A stretch of 64,000 bases of DNA from Romanomermis culicivorax (Eukaryota; Nematoda; Enoplea; Mermithida; Mermithidae), in the NCBI GenBank assembly GCA_963922205.1, contig CAWUHX010000019.1, positions 310,001-374,000 of the forward strand, read 5' to 3'. The notes under the pieces were generated by a model. The model was not told the DNA's origin, did no database searches, and saw only the letters and a program-made list of their open reading frames with translations. This document shows positions 1 through 14,290 of this stretch, piece by piece. Numbering within the stretch: the first letter of the stretch is position 1; every line of letters begins with the position of its first letter. The translations under genes and the position numbers were made by a program.

Positions 1-170
1 ATTAGTCTGATAAATTATTTTTCTTGATGCAGGAAAAAAGTTTTCCATTAACTATTATATGTGCAGACTGATATTTTTTGGATACAAAGAAACAATGGAA
101 ATCACTACAGGTTATTGTGTTGAATTGAGGAAAATAGATGTGTCAGTACATGTAGCATTTTGTTATTCAG

Positions 171-337
171 ATTTGATGAGATATTTGACCTATCTGCTTC
201 GAAAACAATGGCTCCAAACAAGCGGACTGTATTGCCCATCGCTACAGGAAAAGTATCAAGCCTTTAAAAAGTACTTGCCTGATAATTTTCGTGGACAACA
301 GCAAGAAATTGAAAGCAGCACTGGAGATTTATTGTGA
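171..337 (+). CDS. Last exon of secreted-protein family copy 1 (partial)
   Basis: A CAG splice acceptor ends at 170 and the exon runs in phase to a TGA at 335-337. It encodes a 54-residue C-terminus containing the block YLTYLLRKQWLQTSG, then one Cys, then a basic KKYLP segment. Nearly the same block occurs at 5039-5169 and 14368-14450, always directly after a CAG acceptor and entered in the same codon phase (G|AT), so this is the terminal exon of the first member of a tandem family. Upstream exons lie outside the window. The reading frame continues upstream of 171, but that part is intron. I recognise no known domain. The role is unknown, and secretion is inferred only from copy 2, which has a signal peptide. 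Confidence 0.7.
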
Positions 338-2728
338 AAAATTGTTCAAAACGTTATATAGCTTTCTGCAATATTTTTGATTTATATATTTCTGCAACTC
401 AAGCTGATAAGATTTGTGCACCATTTACCAGCTTGGAAATCAAAATTATTCATTAAAAATAATCATCAAATGATCATTAATCTATGACTTATATGATGAA
501 TTAAAGATAAGGTAAAAATCGATCCTGACCTATATCCAACAGCTACTGCAGTCCAACTGCTGTTGGTTCCCTGTTCTTTTATTAACCCCACCAAAAAAAG
601 ATTCAATGGCAGTAGGAAAAAGTTTTGATAGTAGTATTTTGAGCCCACAATTTGGGTGTAGAGAACATACTCCACATTGAAAATAGAGACAAAAAATGCA
701 GGTGTCAGATGTAATAGGGAATAATGAAATTCTATGTAAATTATATTTTATATTGGATTATAAGGAAAACACAATTCAGGCCTCAATATGCAAAAAGCTG
801 AAATTTTGCAAATTCCCAAATTGATGCAAGGTAATCCAGGAAGTTTCAGACAAATTGGAATTTTTTATATAGGCCCATACTGGGGTACATGGAACATAGC
901 CACACTATAACTATAGGCTTTGAATTTGCTGCTTAGAACAGGTGGGACTATATAGGGATGTACAAACTATAGGCAAGTGTGATCAGGAACTGTAGAAAGT
1001 ATGGTCCTTGCTCTAATGTGCAAAATTGCATATTGCTGTAGAAAATACACTTTATGTGCGAAATTCCACATCACTGTAGAAAGTACAGCAAGGCTGATTA
1101 TCAAACTGACAATTCAACCCTACTTGCACGAGATCAAAAATTGGTCGATTAATCAACATAATATAAAAGCTGGCAAAAGGCCAAAAACATTAACATGCAT
1201 GAAAATTTCAAAAATTTTGTATCTACCTATAATTTTCAAATAGTTTTTAAACTTTTGTATACTTTAAAACTGCAAAGCGGCAGATTTTTGTGTGTTTTTT
1301 AAGTTTGGAATTTTTAAAATCTGTGAAAATTTTACTAATTTTTGTTCCTAAGATCCAAAACTATAGATTATTGTAATTTTTAAATTTTGAGTTTTTTTTC
1401 AATTTTGTAAAAATATTTATAATCTCCACCAATAGAATCCTGAAACTCCATATAAAAGCCTATGTGGATTTTGTTTTGCTACATTATGCTTGAAATAATT
1501 CAAAATGAATACACAAAGGGCATGACCTGACCATTTGTTATGTCTATATATCTGTTTAGGTGAAAAGATGTCAGCAGTATAACTAAAGAAGCCATTGGCT
1601 TGTAGAAGACTGATTACTGTAAGTTACTCAATATTACTTATTATAAATCTCTAACCATGACTAATGCCAAAGTTTTCAGTGGTTTGCCACTAAATAAACC
1701 GCTTTTAATATTCTATAAAGCTTCTGAATTTAAAAAAAAAATATTCAGAAAAATTCATTGATAATTCACAACTTATATGATAGAGTTGAGAATTGATGAA
1801 AACTAATTTCAAATCTAGATCTTGAAATTGATACAGCAGGTACGTCTCAACTGTTGCTGTCATAGGATTCATAATTTTTCTCAAATACGCGAAGCATTCA
1901 GGGCTAATTGGGGGAGTTTGTATACCTTACACAATAGTATGTTTTTCAAATGCTATTGTTCAGGAAGAGTTGAAAGTGCCTACTTCATTCATGCAATAAC
2001 TTACTGCATTCAAGTTGACCTTGCATGATGCTTAATTATAATAGTGTGTTATTGGCTCCATTTCAACATGTAATTTTGCATAGTGAGAATAATTAGCGAG
2101 AAGCTGGTTCCGACACCATTTTGCTATTTGTCAAGATGGAACTGATTGTATCTTGCTACAGCCACCATCCAACAATCACCATTACCTCACTATAACCACT
2201 GTCTCACTGTAGCCACCAAGGTATGTATAGGCATGCAACTATAGCCATCAATAGACAGCATGTCAATGTCACCCTATAGCCACTGTCTCACTACAGTCAC
2301 CAAGTTTATTTGAAAAATAATGTGAATGCTAATTGGCTAATTGTGGGGATACTACTTAATTGGTCAAAGTGATTGTATAAATATGAAATGATTTTTTCCT
2401 GCTTGTAGTTGTTATCAATAAGATAAGAGTTATGTAGGCTTACAAGTTTCTACATTGCCCTCTTGTTGAAATCCTCAGACTTTGTTTTAGTTTCTATTGA
2501 CAGCTAGAAAAACAGTCAGATTTTTCATACAGTATCCTAGGCTATTATGTATTTGATATGCATGTTTTTTAACAAACTTAAAATAGTGCAGAGAGGTACA
2601 GTGATTGGTTTTTTTCCACTGTGCTTTTTGTGTTAGCTAGTGGTAGAAAGTCTCATAATTTAGAGTGTCCACCACTGGTATATGCAACAACGTAATATCT
2701 CTGAAATAACTAGTTTTGAACATTCTTA
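338..2728. other. Gene-free flank of copy 1, part of a segmental duplication
   Basis: No coding feature is visible. Parts resemble the 3' flanks of the other copies: 440-500 resembles 5330-5390, about 1000-1100 and 1510-1645 resemble 6380-6500 and 7130-7260, and 1810-2030 resembles 14590-14770. The repeated unit therefore included several kb of downstream DNA. Short ORFs here have no recognisable content. Confidence 0.5.
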
Positions 2729-3515
2729 TGTTGTAGTGTGTTTCCACCGATTTTGTCATTTTTTGTCATTCTGCGCATGAGGCCCCCAAGTACCGAGTGG
2801 AGTGAGCAATGCGGACCATTGACAGTCGTCTTACTGTAGGTCATCTTGATATGCGTGGGTTGGCTCTCTCATATAGTATGTAAAAAGTTGTTTTTATATT
2901 GTACGTTCAACATTGGTTTTCATACCGTACTCTCTGCCTCCCCGCATGCCTATTTTTCATTGTCTTTTCTCAGTAGTGCATGCGTGTGAATTCATTGTAC
3001 TCTCGCCCAACCCCGTTTTGTCAGTAAGTGTTATTATTGCTTATGTAAAGGTAAAATTTGAAGAAAGATTTCCTTTCTTGCGTTTATTCTAATTTGGGGG
3101 ACAAATTAAGGAAGCAGCTTTCCTTAATTTGTAGGGTAATTAGTGTCCGGTTTAAGTACATTCATTTAGCCTAATCGGGTAAGCGTGGGTGTGGGAAATA
3201 CCTACATTAAGGACGAACTCTGGGATCCCACTCCTGCTTAACTCATCCAGCACCGACCATACCCTCAAAATACAACACTTACGGTTGTGCTATATTTTGG
3301 AAACAAATGGAGACTTTTCTCAAGAGTAAAGAAAATGCCTCCAGTCAATCTGTTGGCGGCTGTTAGGAGAGAGTGGCTGTATTGAGGCAGTTGCTAAGTG
3401 ACAGTTGGCTATAGTAGGACGTCTATCAATAGTTTGTTGGCTGTAGTGAGACAGTGGCTGTAGTAGAATGATAGTTGTAGTGAGACAGTGGTTGTAGTGA
3501 GATCAGTTGAACTGA
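2150..3515. repeat. Inverted pair of GGCTGTAGTGAGACAG-type arms around a solo LTR
   Basis: The left arm (about 2150-2310) repeats CACTGTCTCACTACAG-like units and the right arm (about 3365-3515) repeats the complement. Together they form imperfect inverted arms of roughly 150 bp. The solo LTR at 2729-3277 sits between them. This could be an old foldback element or a simple-repeat family present in both orientations. The similarity was judged by eye and no target duplication was found for the outer arms. Confidence 0.4.
2729..3277 (+). mobile_element. Solo LTR, diverged relative of the giant Ty3/gypsy element
   Basis: The segment begins TGTTGTAG and ends TACAACA, and is flanked by a perfect 4-bp duplication CTTA (2725-2728 and 3278-3281). 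Read on +, it aligns along its length with the LTR of the 29816-43984 element read on the minus strand. Shared stretches include the first ~50 bp, a GAGCAAYGCGGACCA block, TCTTACTGTAG, and ACATTAAGGACG near the 3' end. It is 549 bp against 581-595 bp. Clear but incomplete identity makes this an older insertion of the same or a sister family, reduced to a single LTR. Confidence 0.8.
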
Positions 3516-4029
3516 CACTATCTCCTTTTTTCCACTATTTTGGTCTACAGTGAAACCTGTCAAAATATGCCAACTTCTTACAAAATTTCCTCAAGTGTTT
3601 ATTTTCCTAATTTCGTCCAAATTGGTAAAACTTACATAGCGATTTGATTTGCATTTGTTGTTGTCGTGCATGTTTTTTTGGCCATGTTAGTCAACAAGTA
3701 TTTTGTTGTCCATCTCATGCTACTTTTTGACCATATTTTCGTCCATGTTGTGATGACAACACCTCAAGTAACACTCGCGATTTTCTTGCATGGAAACATT
3801 TTTCAAAAAAATTCACAAAACTTCTATCTCTATGTTACGCATTGAGTAGCAAAAATATTTATTTGGAACAGTGCAAGCTTTCAACTTTTTTTTATTTTTC
3901 AGAAACATTTCGAAAAAAAATTGGAAGGCTCGAAGAGATAAACCACACTTATTTATTTATTGGTGATAATATTTTGTTAGTTAAAGCAGCATAATATTTG
4001 TAGTAGAGGTTTCTGTTTATTGTATAACA

Positions 4030-4037
4030 TATAAAAG
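4030..4037 (+). promoter_or_regulatory. TATA-like box of copy 2
   Basis: TATAAAAG lies only 13 bp before the ATG at 4051. If it is the functional TATA box, transcription would start at or just past this ATG. Either the 5' leader is essentially absent, another start is used, or the box is fortuitous. Confidence 0.3.
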
Positions 4038-4050
4038 AACAGCCCTAAAC

Positions 4051-5169
4051 ATGCAGATAGCAATGTTTCTGCTACTTTTGGCTGTCTGTTACACTACTTT
4101 TGTTGCAAAGAATGCTGCAGAGGAAGCTTCCAATGATCAACGATCGAAAGAGGCCATTCGATTGTGGCTTATTAGTGATCATCTTAAGCTTATGCTAGTT
4201 GAACCCACAATCCCAGAATCAGAATTACGGATTGGAAAACAATTACTGGACCAAGTATGCATTGGCAAGCCTGAATTCGATGTTGCTTTGGTATACAATT
4301 CCACTGTTGACAATGGGCTGGTAAGCCAGAAGATCTACTTTTGCCAATTCGTTTGTCACAATACATCCAAACAGATAATTCTCAGACGACCTGAAAGTGG
4401 AAAAAATTTGTCCTTGTGACCCAATTTTGGAAAAATGGACTTCATAGCTGGGCCAGATCATCGCCTGAGCTTGAGTCAGTCTAAAGCTTGGACAGGCCAC
4501 ATTTTGTGATTTGTGCTGACACATATTCAAAGGGTCAGATAGATCCATCATCAGTAACAAAAATGAATTTTTCGCAGGAAATGCTTAACACGCTGCATGT
4601 TCAACAGCTAATTAACGATCACGATTATGCAGTCTCCAAGAACAACCTGGAACAAAGCCAAAACTTTGCAAAGGAGCTTTATTATTTGAAGAGGCAGAGC
4701 ATGATCATAGGAAATATTGGTATAATTGACACAAAAGTTGTGGCACAGGATCCGAGGAGCATCAGTTGGTACTACGCTTTCTGTAAAGTTGCTTTCAATG
4801 ATTTGGCTTATGCAAGACTGACATTTGAAGAGCAAAGTGGTAAGCACCAAATCCAGCTTTGCATTTTTCTTGCAGTCTTGCAATGGCTGTATGCTGGAGT
4901 CTTCCAAGGCAAACAAGGTTGCTGCGTGCATTTTCTGTTCACTGATTTTAAATGTCATTGCCTATGATTGTACATGTTTTTGTTAACACATTATGGTTTA
5001 AGATTGTTATAAGAAAAAATATATACTTTATTGTTCAGATTTGAAGACCTATTTGACATATCTGCTAAGAAAAGAATGGCTCCAAACAAGCGGACCATAT
5101 TGCCGACAACTACAGAAAAGGTATGAAGAATACAAGAAGTATCTACCTGTTAGATATCGTGGAGAGTGA
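4051..5169 (+). CDS. Secreted protein, tandem family copy 2 (three exons)
   Basis: The gene is read as join(4051..4320, 4578..4839, 5039..5169): 663 nt, 220 residues. Donors are GTAAG at 4321 and GTAAGC at 4840; acceptors are TTTTCGCAG before 4578 and TTGTTCAG before 5039. The phases (0, then 1) close perfectly and end on TGA. The N-terminus is a clear signal peptide (Met, short polar start, FLLLLAV core). The mature part is largely charged and helical with few cysteines. The last exon carries the block conserved in all three copies (YLTYLLRK.WLQTSG.YC). I recognise no named domain, so the function is unknown. A secreted, lineage-expanded protein is the most that can be said. It is the only copy here with an intact start, frame and splice sites. 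Confidence 0.75.
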
Positions 5170-7312
5170 CGAGAAATCAAAAATGTCGTCCAGAGATTAT
5201 TTTGAAGAATGTGGCACAAAAGAACTATAAACCTATATACGATATTTTTGAATGTTATTGTGTCATAACTTGAGCAATAATTTGATTGGTGCAGCATTTA
5301 CCTGCTTGGGAGAGGAAATAATTTGATAAAAATATTCGGCAATTGATTAGTAATCAATGACTTATATGATAAATTCCCGCTAAAGTGAAAGTGGCTCCAA
5401 CTCATGATCTTCCAGCAAGTACAGCCTGATAGGTATTCGATGAGCATTGAACTTGAATTTACCTGTTTAGATTTGAGTTCAGCCATTAATCTTGAATTTA
5501 TTCATGTTTAGGTCAAACTTTAAGCAAATCAATAAAAATTGGTGAGGTGTTATAGTTTTCTAGAATGTTGGGAAATGAATCTTCTGAAGACTAAAATATC
5601 AAATTATTTTCATAAAAGGATTGCATATCATGCTGTTTGGCATAGTCTATTCTGTTATTCCTACTAAATTATTCATGAACCTGTACAGGGGTACACAAAA
5701 TATACTCACATCGTTATAAGTATAGGGTGACAGAGTCCATGTATGCTGTGTAGAATGCATAGGAGAGTGTTATGTTTGAAAATTAGATGAGTGGTTAAGA
5801 TCCCTCAGGTGGAAAAACAGACTAGTTGATAAGTTGGAAAAAAACTCAAGATTAGCAGAACAGATAACCAGACAATCATCTGCAATGCATGGATATTCTA
5901 CCAAACCCACACTCACCTGATAGAATAATAATATTTAACTTTGAACTAATAATAAATAACCCAAATTCTTAAACGTTTGGTTTCTTGATTTGAGTTAACA
6001 CTAATTTCAGTGTTGACTGACGAGGAACAGGGGTTTTTCCAATTTATCTATGAAATCCTACTTGCATGTCAATCTTCACCAAACAATTTGACAAGAATCA
6101 TGAAAAATAGACAAACGTGGGCCACAAAGTGTAAGACTAGTGATGAGTATACAACACTAGTGAGAACACAACAACAATAAAAATGTGCATAATTCTCCCT
6201 GTCGAATCTGGCTCCAGTAATTACCTTGAAATGTTCATCCAATGTTGGTTGAACATGTACTTGCCAGCAACTTGCAACAGTTGTCAAACTATTGAGAAAT
6301 CCACCTAAATTGACCGCATGAAATACTTTCAGGATGGGTTATAACATTTGGGATTAAACAAGTCATGTAAAAAGTATGTTTAACATGAAAAATTCCACAT
6401 CACAGTGTGAAACACTTTAACATGGCAAATTCCACATTACAGTGTGTAATATAGTGAGGAGGTCCAACGTCAGACTGACAGCTTTAGCAAGCAAAATTCC
6501 ACCCTGACGTTTACAGTATGGTTTAAAGTGTCAATGTTGACACTGTTGATTGGCTAACCATCAAAAGTTGATTTACAAATGCACATAAAGTTGGCTCAAG
6601 GCCATTGAAAAAGTTGATAGGTTCTTAAAAAAAAGACCACGGTCAACTAGAAACATTGAATTGTCAATTAAGAACAGCAGAAAAAAATTTTCTAGCTCAA
6701 CAAAAGTCATGCATAAATGTAATGCTTGAACATAGGAAATTGATGAAACTTGTGTCCTGAACAAACAAAGTAGTGTATGAAACGAAAACAGTTATGCTAA
6801 TTTGTTTAAAATTTTTCTCTAACCAAAAAACTTGCATCTTCAATCAAATGCTCAAGCTTAGGGAATCAACAAAACTTGTGTCACAAAAAAACAATGTCTT
6901 TTCTAAAATACATTTTTTGTATAAAATCTATGACCAAAAAAAACAAGGCGATTTGTGACTATAGCACTAAAGGAATTAGCCCATATGGTCAGGATAAACA
7001 TAGGAATGTTGAGAGTAGTCACAGCAACCGCAACTACCATGGTCTGTTGCAATTTGAGTGCACATTTCTCATTGCTCAGTAGGCTCATTTGGTTACAGCA
7101 TGGTGCTGATAATGGTAAGGTCAGCAGTTCCATCCTGTTAGGCCACCATTTGCTATTTTTATATCTCTGCATTGGTCAAAAGATGTCAGCAATATAATTA
7201 AAGGCTATTGTTTTGTACATGACTGATTACTGTAGATTCCTCAAAAGAGTTTCCTATAAGTAAGGGTCATTACAGTGAAAGAGTTCTTCAGCACAATAAA
7301 CATAACCTGCAG
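5170..7312. other. Gene-free 3' flank of copy 2
   Basis: This stretch shares patches with the copy 1 flank (see 338-2728), ending just before the TRIM. No reliable coding region, RNA gene or terminal-repeat structure was seen. The small ORFs on both strands look like chance. Confidence 0.45.
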
Positions 7313-7480
7313 TGTTGTATGGTAGCATACAACATTCCACCCGTAGGATTGATGTTTTAGCCAATCCACGGGTTCCGAACCCGTCCATTTTTGTTGAGCC
7401 CTGGTCGGGATGGTTACACCTACCCCGACATTGGCCAATGGTGGGACAGCTGTGGGGCCACCCAGGAAGCCCTTCAACAC

Positions 7481-7490
7481 TGGTGACCGT
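7481..7490 (+). other. Primer binding site of the TRIM
   Basis: TGGTGACCGT follows the 5' LTR after a single C. The same CTGGTGACCGT follows the 5' LTR of the giant element (minus strand, 43389-43379). I cannot name the tRNA. Confidence 0.7.
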
Positions 7491-7513
7491 ACCAGGGGCC
7501 CCCCTGTTGCTCC

Positions 7514-7526
7514 AAGGGGGGAGGGA
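7514..7526 (+). other. Polypurine tract of the TRIM
   Basis: AAGGGGGGAGGGA abuts the 3' LTR. The giant element has AAGGGGGGAGGGG in the same position. Confidence 0.75.
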
Positions 7527-8529
7527 TGTTGTATGGTAGCATACAACATTCCACCCATAGGATTAATGTTTTAGCCAATCCACGCGTTCCGAACCCGGCC
7601 ATTTTTGTTGAGCTCTGGTCGGGATGGTTACACCTACCCTGACATTGGCCAATGGTGGGACAGCTACGGCTCCACCCAGGAAGCCCTTCAACAGTAGCTG
7701 GAACAACTAAGCTTTGCAGATGAAAAGCTAACAGGGTCCCCAGCTGCTTCCAAAACCTCTTACAGACAATGCATAAACTCACTGTAACTATGGTCCTGGA
7801 ACACTGAGGTAAACTTCAGGCATTGGTCACAGGTCCTGTGAAAAAAAACAATTATAATCATCAAATAAATAGGTAAAAATAAAACTCACTGTGCAGGCGT
7901 TCCCCTCATACTTGGCATAAAAGGACAATAGCAATGTAATAACCCTGTGACATGCTCAACACAGCACCGAATGACAGAATCATCTACTTTTTGGTCACAT
8001 TATGGCTTCGCACAGTTGATCATTTTTGCATAGATGTGGGATGACTGTTACCATAAGTACATTCCTGATAAAAGAAGCCTTTAGCAACCAATCCACTAAC
8101 CAACATGAAATATTTAGCTGCAGGAAAAAGTTAAGGTTTGCAGCAAAGAAAAACAAACATGGGCTTAGAAGCCAGTTTTGTAAAAACTTTGGACATTGAC
8201 TATGACACTTCACAATATTTAATTCGAAAAATTGTGCAGTTTATTTCACTTGTAGAAACATGGGGTTTTTTTAGGCTCATAAACACATGACATCAAAATT
8301 CAAGTGCTGTAGCAAATTCCTGTGGCACTTGTTTTTGGGCAGTTTCGGGTATATTCATGAGTTTGCTTCAAAAATTCTTGAACTGGGGGAAACTGGGAAG
8401 TATGAGGTTTACTGCAATGGGCTTGGTATAGATGTCGTGCAGGCTATCATCGTAATTCCCAACCATAAGTAGCATCTCAATAGTAACATTAGGGGCTGTC
8501 TTGGTCTAGTGGTTATGCCACTAGTAAGG

Positions 8530-9665
8530 CCTTGAGAAATGCTAAAGGATAGATCTAGTGAGCACCATTTAATGAAATGCCACAGTTATCGATAGCTAAT
8601 GCTCAAGTGTAAGCCCTAAAAGTTGTCATCAATTATAGCTCTGTAATTCTGGGGGAAATTGTTGAGGATAGACCTACTGAGAAAAACCATAAGCTTAAGC
8701 AACAAGGTAGAATTTTCAATGGTTAAGGATAGGCCTGGTGAGCAACAGCAAATGAAAGGTCACAGTTATGGATTGGTGATGTTTAAGTGTATTCATTAGA
8801 AGTTGTCATCAACTGTGGGTCTATCATCCTATGAAACAATGGGCTGGTGAGCAACATACAAGCATAGGAAATGTGCTGTGACTGGCAATGGTCAAGGATA
8901 GGCCATGGGAGCAACAGTTAATGAAAGACTATAAATATGGATAGGTAATGCTTAAGCATAGGCATTAAAAGTTGTTGTCAACTATAGGTCTGTCATTCTG
9001 GGGAGCAATGGTTGAGGATTGGCCTGCTGAGCAACAGTTGAGCAAAGGTGACAGTTATTGAATGGTAATGATTAAGCATAGACTTTAAAATTTGTCATCA
9101 ACTATGGCTCTGTTATCATGGGGGGGGGCAATGGCTGAGGATAGGCATGGTGAACAATAGTTAAGGATAGGCAACAGGGCAGGATTGGCAATGATTAAAT
9201 AATAATTCTGGTGAGCAACAGTTAAGCATAGGCAGCAGGGTAGGATAGCCTGCGGTCAAGGATAGACCAGGGGAGTAACAGTTGAGCAAAGGCACCATTT
9301 ATGGATAGGTAATGGTTGGGCATCAGCCTAAGGAGTGGTCATCACCTTAGTGTCTGTCACCCTGGGGAGGAATGGTTGAGGATAGGCCTGGTAAGCACCT
9401 GATAATCATAGGCAACAGGGCAGGATTGGCAATGGTTCAGGATAATCCTGGTAGCCAACAGTTGAGCAAAAGCAACTATTTTGGATAGGAAATGGTTAGG
9501 TATAGGTGTTGAAAGTTGTTTTCAAGTATGGGTCTGTCATCTTGGGAGCAATGGTTGACAAGACCTGCGAATAGAGAACCAGGTGAAACAAAATTGTTCC
9601 CAGCCATGATTCCGTCATCTCTGGGAGCCATGGTTAAGGATAGCCATGGAGAGCAAAGATTAACA
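8530..9665 (+). repeat. Degenerate minisatellite, ~120-180 bp units
   Basis: About eight diverged units each contain GGTTAAGGATAGGCCTGGTGAGCAACAG-like cores, then CACAGTTATGGATWGGTAATG, then TTGTCATCAACTATGG. Units start near 8540, 8720, 8890, 9010, 9130, 9250, 9370 and 9550. A tRNA-like A-box motif (CTTGGTCTAGTGGTTA) lies just upstream at about 8511 and again just downstream at about 9779, so the array may have grown inside a tRNA-derived repeat. There is no coding potential. Confidence 0.6.
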
Positions 9666-9669
9666 ATAG

Positions 9670-11005
9670 GCAGTATTGAAACATAGGCGGAAAATGTTGT
9701 CCCAAACGACATGGTCATGTGATCTTTTTGACAGTCTGAGCATACTCCATACAGACCCCTTCACTTCTGCCAGGACGTCTTGGTCTAGTGGTTATTACCT
9801 TCAACTACTAGTCTCAAGAAACATGTTTGATATTGGCTGTAACACAGGTTCTTCTGGTAGCTGGCCTTGGAGACACAGCCTTTCATCCTTACCAGGTCCA
9901 TTAGTTGTGTGGGCAAGCTTGGAAAGCGGTTTGTAGGAATTTTAACATCACAATTTTCACGACACAATTGAGGTGCAGTGGCTTGTCAGGCAACCTAACC
10001 TGTGGAATGTGGGCTGCACTAGGCAGAAAAAGCAAGCAGGTGGGCACTTGTATCAGCATATAATCCTGTAAAGCCTGCCTTTCAGACTACAGGAAAAAGG
10101 AGTAGAAGGGTACCTGCAAAAATGTAAAAACAAAAGTTTTACTAGTAGTTTTTTGGTTGTTCAGACAAAAATACCTTGGGCCAGCATTGTGCTAGAGGAT
10201 TTGCTGCTAGTATGAGATCTGATTTTGGACACGAAGAGAGGGTGAAATAGCTGTGTTGACACCATTTTTGTTTGCTCTCTCTCCTGCTCATGGCAAACAG
10301 GTGACCTTCCAAAGTGTGTCTAAACATTGCGGTTTAACACACCAGCCAGGGCCAGACGCTATGATGCTGGGACTGGGGTTGGGGCCTGGGGCATCTCTAG
10401 TTATTATATGGTGTTATTTGTTTTGCAAGCAAATCTATCTGTAGCTTCAAATCTAATTGTTTCAAGTCGAGTAAGTGATTGAATTTGATAATAGACTACT
10501 TTGTCTACAAAAATGAAACTTCTTGGTAGAGATTGGAAAGCGGGAAAGTGCCAATTGACTCCTTAAAAATTTGTTTATATTTTTTGCAGATTTTTGTACC
10601 ATCATCCGAATTTAATTTAGCTAATTTCCTCAAGATGGACATTAATAAATAGATTCAGTTAGATTATTCACTTTCTTCATTGTGCATTGAATGATGTAGC
10701 TAGAATGTGCAGCACTCGATTTCCAGATGTGACTTTCGACTTTTTGTTTTTTGAGACTGATTCAACAAATTCATATAATTCTTTCTCAAAATTAAACTTT
10801 TCTCTCGTATTATTACAAGTTTGGATTACTCCATGATGTATGATTTAGCTGAAAAGTTAAAAAAAGTGAAATCATTGTTAGCTGTCATGTTTTATCAATA
10901 AGAAACATTTGGGGAAAGAAAAGGTTAGATCAGCAACTTGTCCAGATAAACCCGGCTTATCTTTCTGATGTCAGTGAAACTTATGGTGCTTTAAAAACTC
11001 CCACT
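9670..11005. other. Gene-free stretch before copy 3
   Basis: After the tRNA-like motif near 9779 I see only unremarkable AT-rich DNA. Several small ORFs on both strands show no motif. No terminal repeats or RNA genes were recognised. Confidence 0.4.
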
Positions 11006-11265
11006 GGAACCTTTCAGTTACCCTTCTTATACTCTTCTCTCCATTTTGGGTCACCTTTATTGCACAGGAAACTTCTAATGAACAAAGAACAAAGGAGGCC
11101 TTACGTTTGTGGACCTTTGATCAATATATGCCAGCAATGCTGACTGAACTGACGTTGTTAGAGTCTGAATTACAGGTCCGAAAAGAGGCATTAATCTAGG
11201 TTGGCATAGGCGAGCCGGAATTTGTGCTTGGTCTAATATACAATTCCACTGTTAAAAAAACTGAG

Positions 11266-13765
<2,500 letters not shown>

Positions 13766-14051
13766 GATATGCTAGACATGTTCAGAATGCAAGGACTAAT
13801 AAGAGACAATGATTACACAGCCTTGACATTCGCATTGGAACAGAAAACCAACCTCAAATTATGATGGCTATTCTATTAAAGATCAGTTGGACTATTGGCA
13901 ATATTTTTTTAGTCAACACGAAGATTGGTTTGAATGACCTGCCAAGCGTCAGCTGGTCCTATGCTTTCTGTAAACTCACCTTGAATGAGACAGCTTTCAG
14001 CAAACTGTCAATAGAGGAGCGACATGGTAAATCAAATTTATATGTTTTAAT

Positions 14052-14290
14052 TTAATTTGAATTTAATAAGAATTGCATTATTTAGATAATTGATTTTTTC
14101 TAATTTGATTTATTTAGTTATTTATTTATTTTAATTTAGTTATTTATTTATTATAATTTAGTTATTTATTTATTTCAATTAGGTTATTTATTTATTTTAA
14201 TTCAGTTATTTATTTATTTCAATTCAGTTATTCATTTATTTTAATTTGTTTTTTAAATTTATTTCAATTTTTTATTTATTATTCATTTAA
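14052..14290 (+). repeat. AT-rich minisatellite (TTAGTTATTTATTTATTT)n
   Basis: Roughly ten degenerate TTATTTATTTNAATT units lie in the second intron of the broken copy 3. It is low-complexity DNA only. Confidence 0.6.

Larger units (their letters stand above)
7313..7693 (+). mobile_element. TRIM-like miniature LTR retrotransposon
   Basis: Two 167-bp direct repeats (7313-7479 and 7527-7693) are separated by only 47 bp. Each begins TGTTGTATG and ends TTCAACA. The interior opens one base after the LTR with TGGTGACCGT, a TGG-type primer binding site, and closes with AAGGGGGGAGGGA directly against the second LTR, a polypurine tract. No coding capacity exists. The flanks GCAG (7309-7312) and GTAG (7694-7697) could be an imperfect 4-bp target duplication. 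The first 11 interior bases and the last ~12 before the 3' LTR match those of the 14-kb Ty3 element, so that family probably supplies the enzymes. The LTR starts with a perfect 9-bp stem (TGTTGTATG/CATACAACA). Confidence 0.85.

Noticed and set aside
2739-3305. Element with TGTTTCCA/TGGAAACA inverted ends
   Set aside because: The 8-bp inverted match has an imperfect duplication. Alignment with the giant element's LTR instead sets the borders at 2729 and 3277 with a perfect CTTA duplication.
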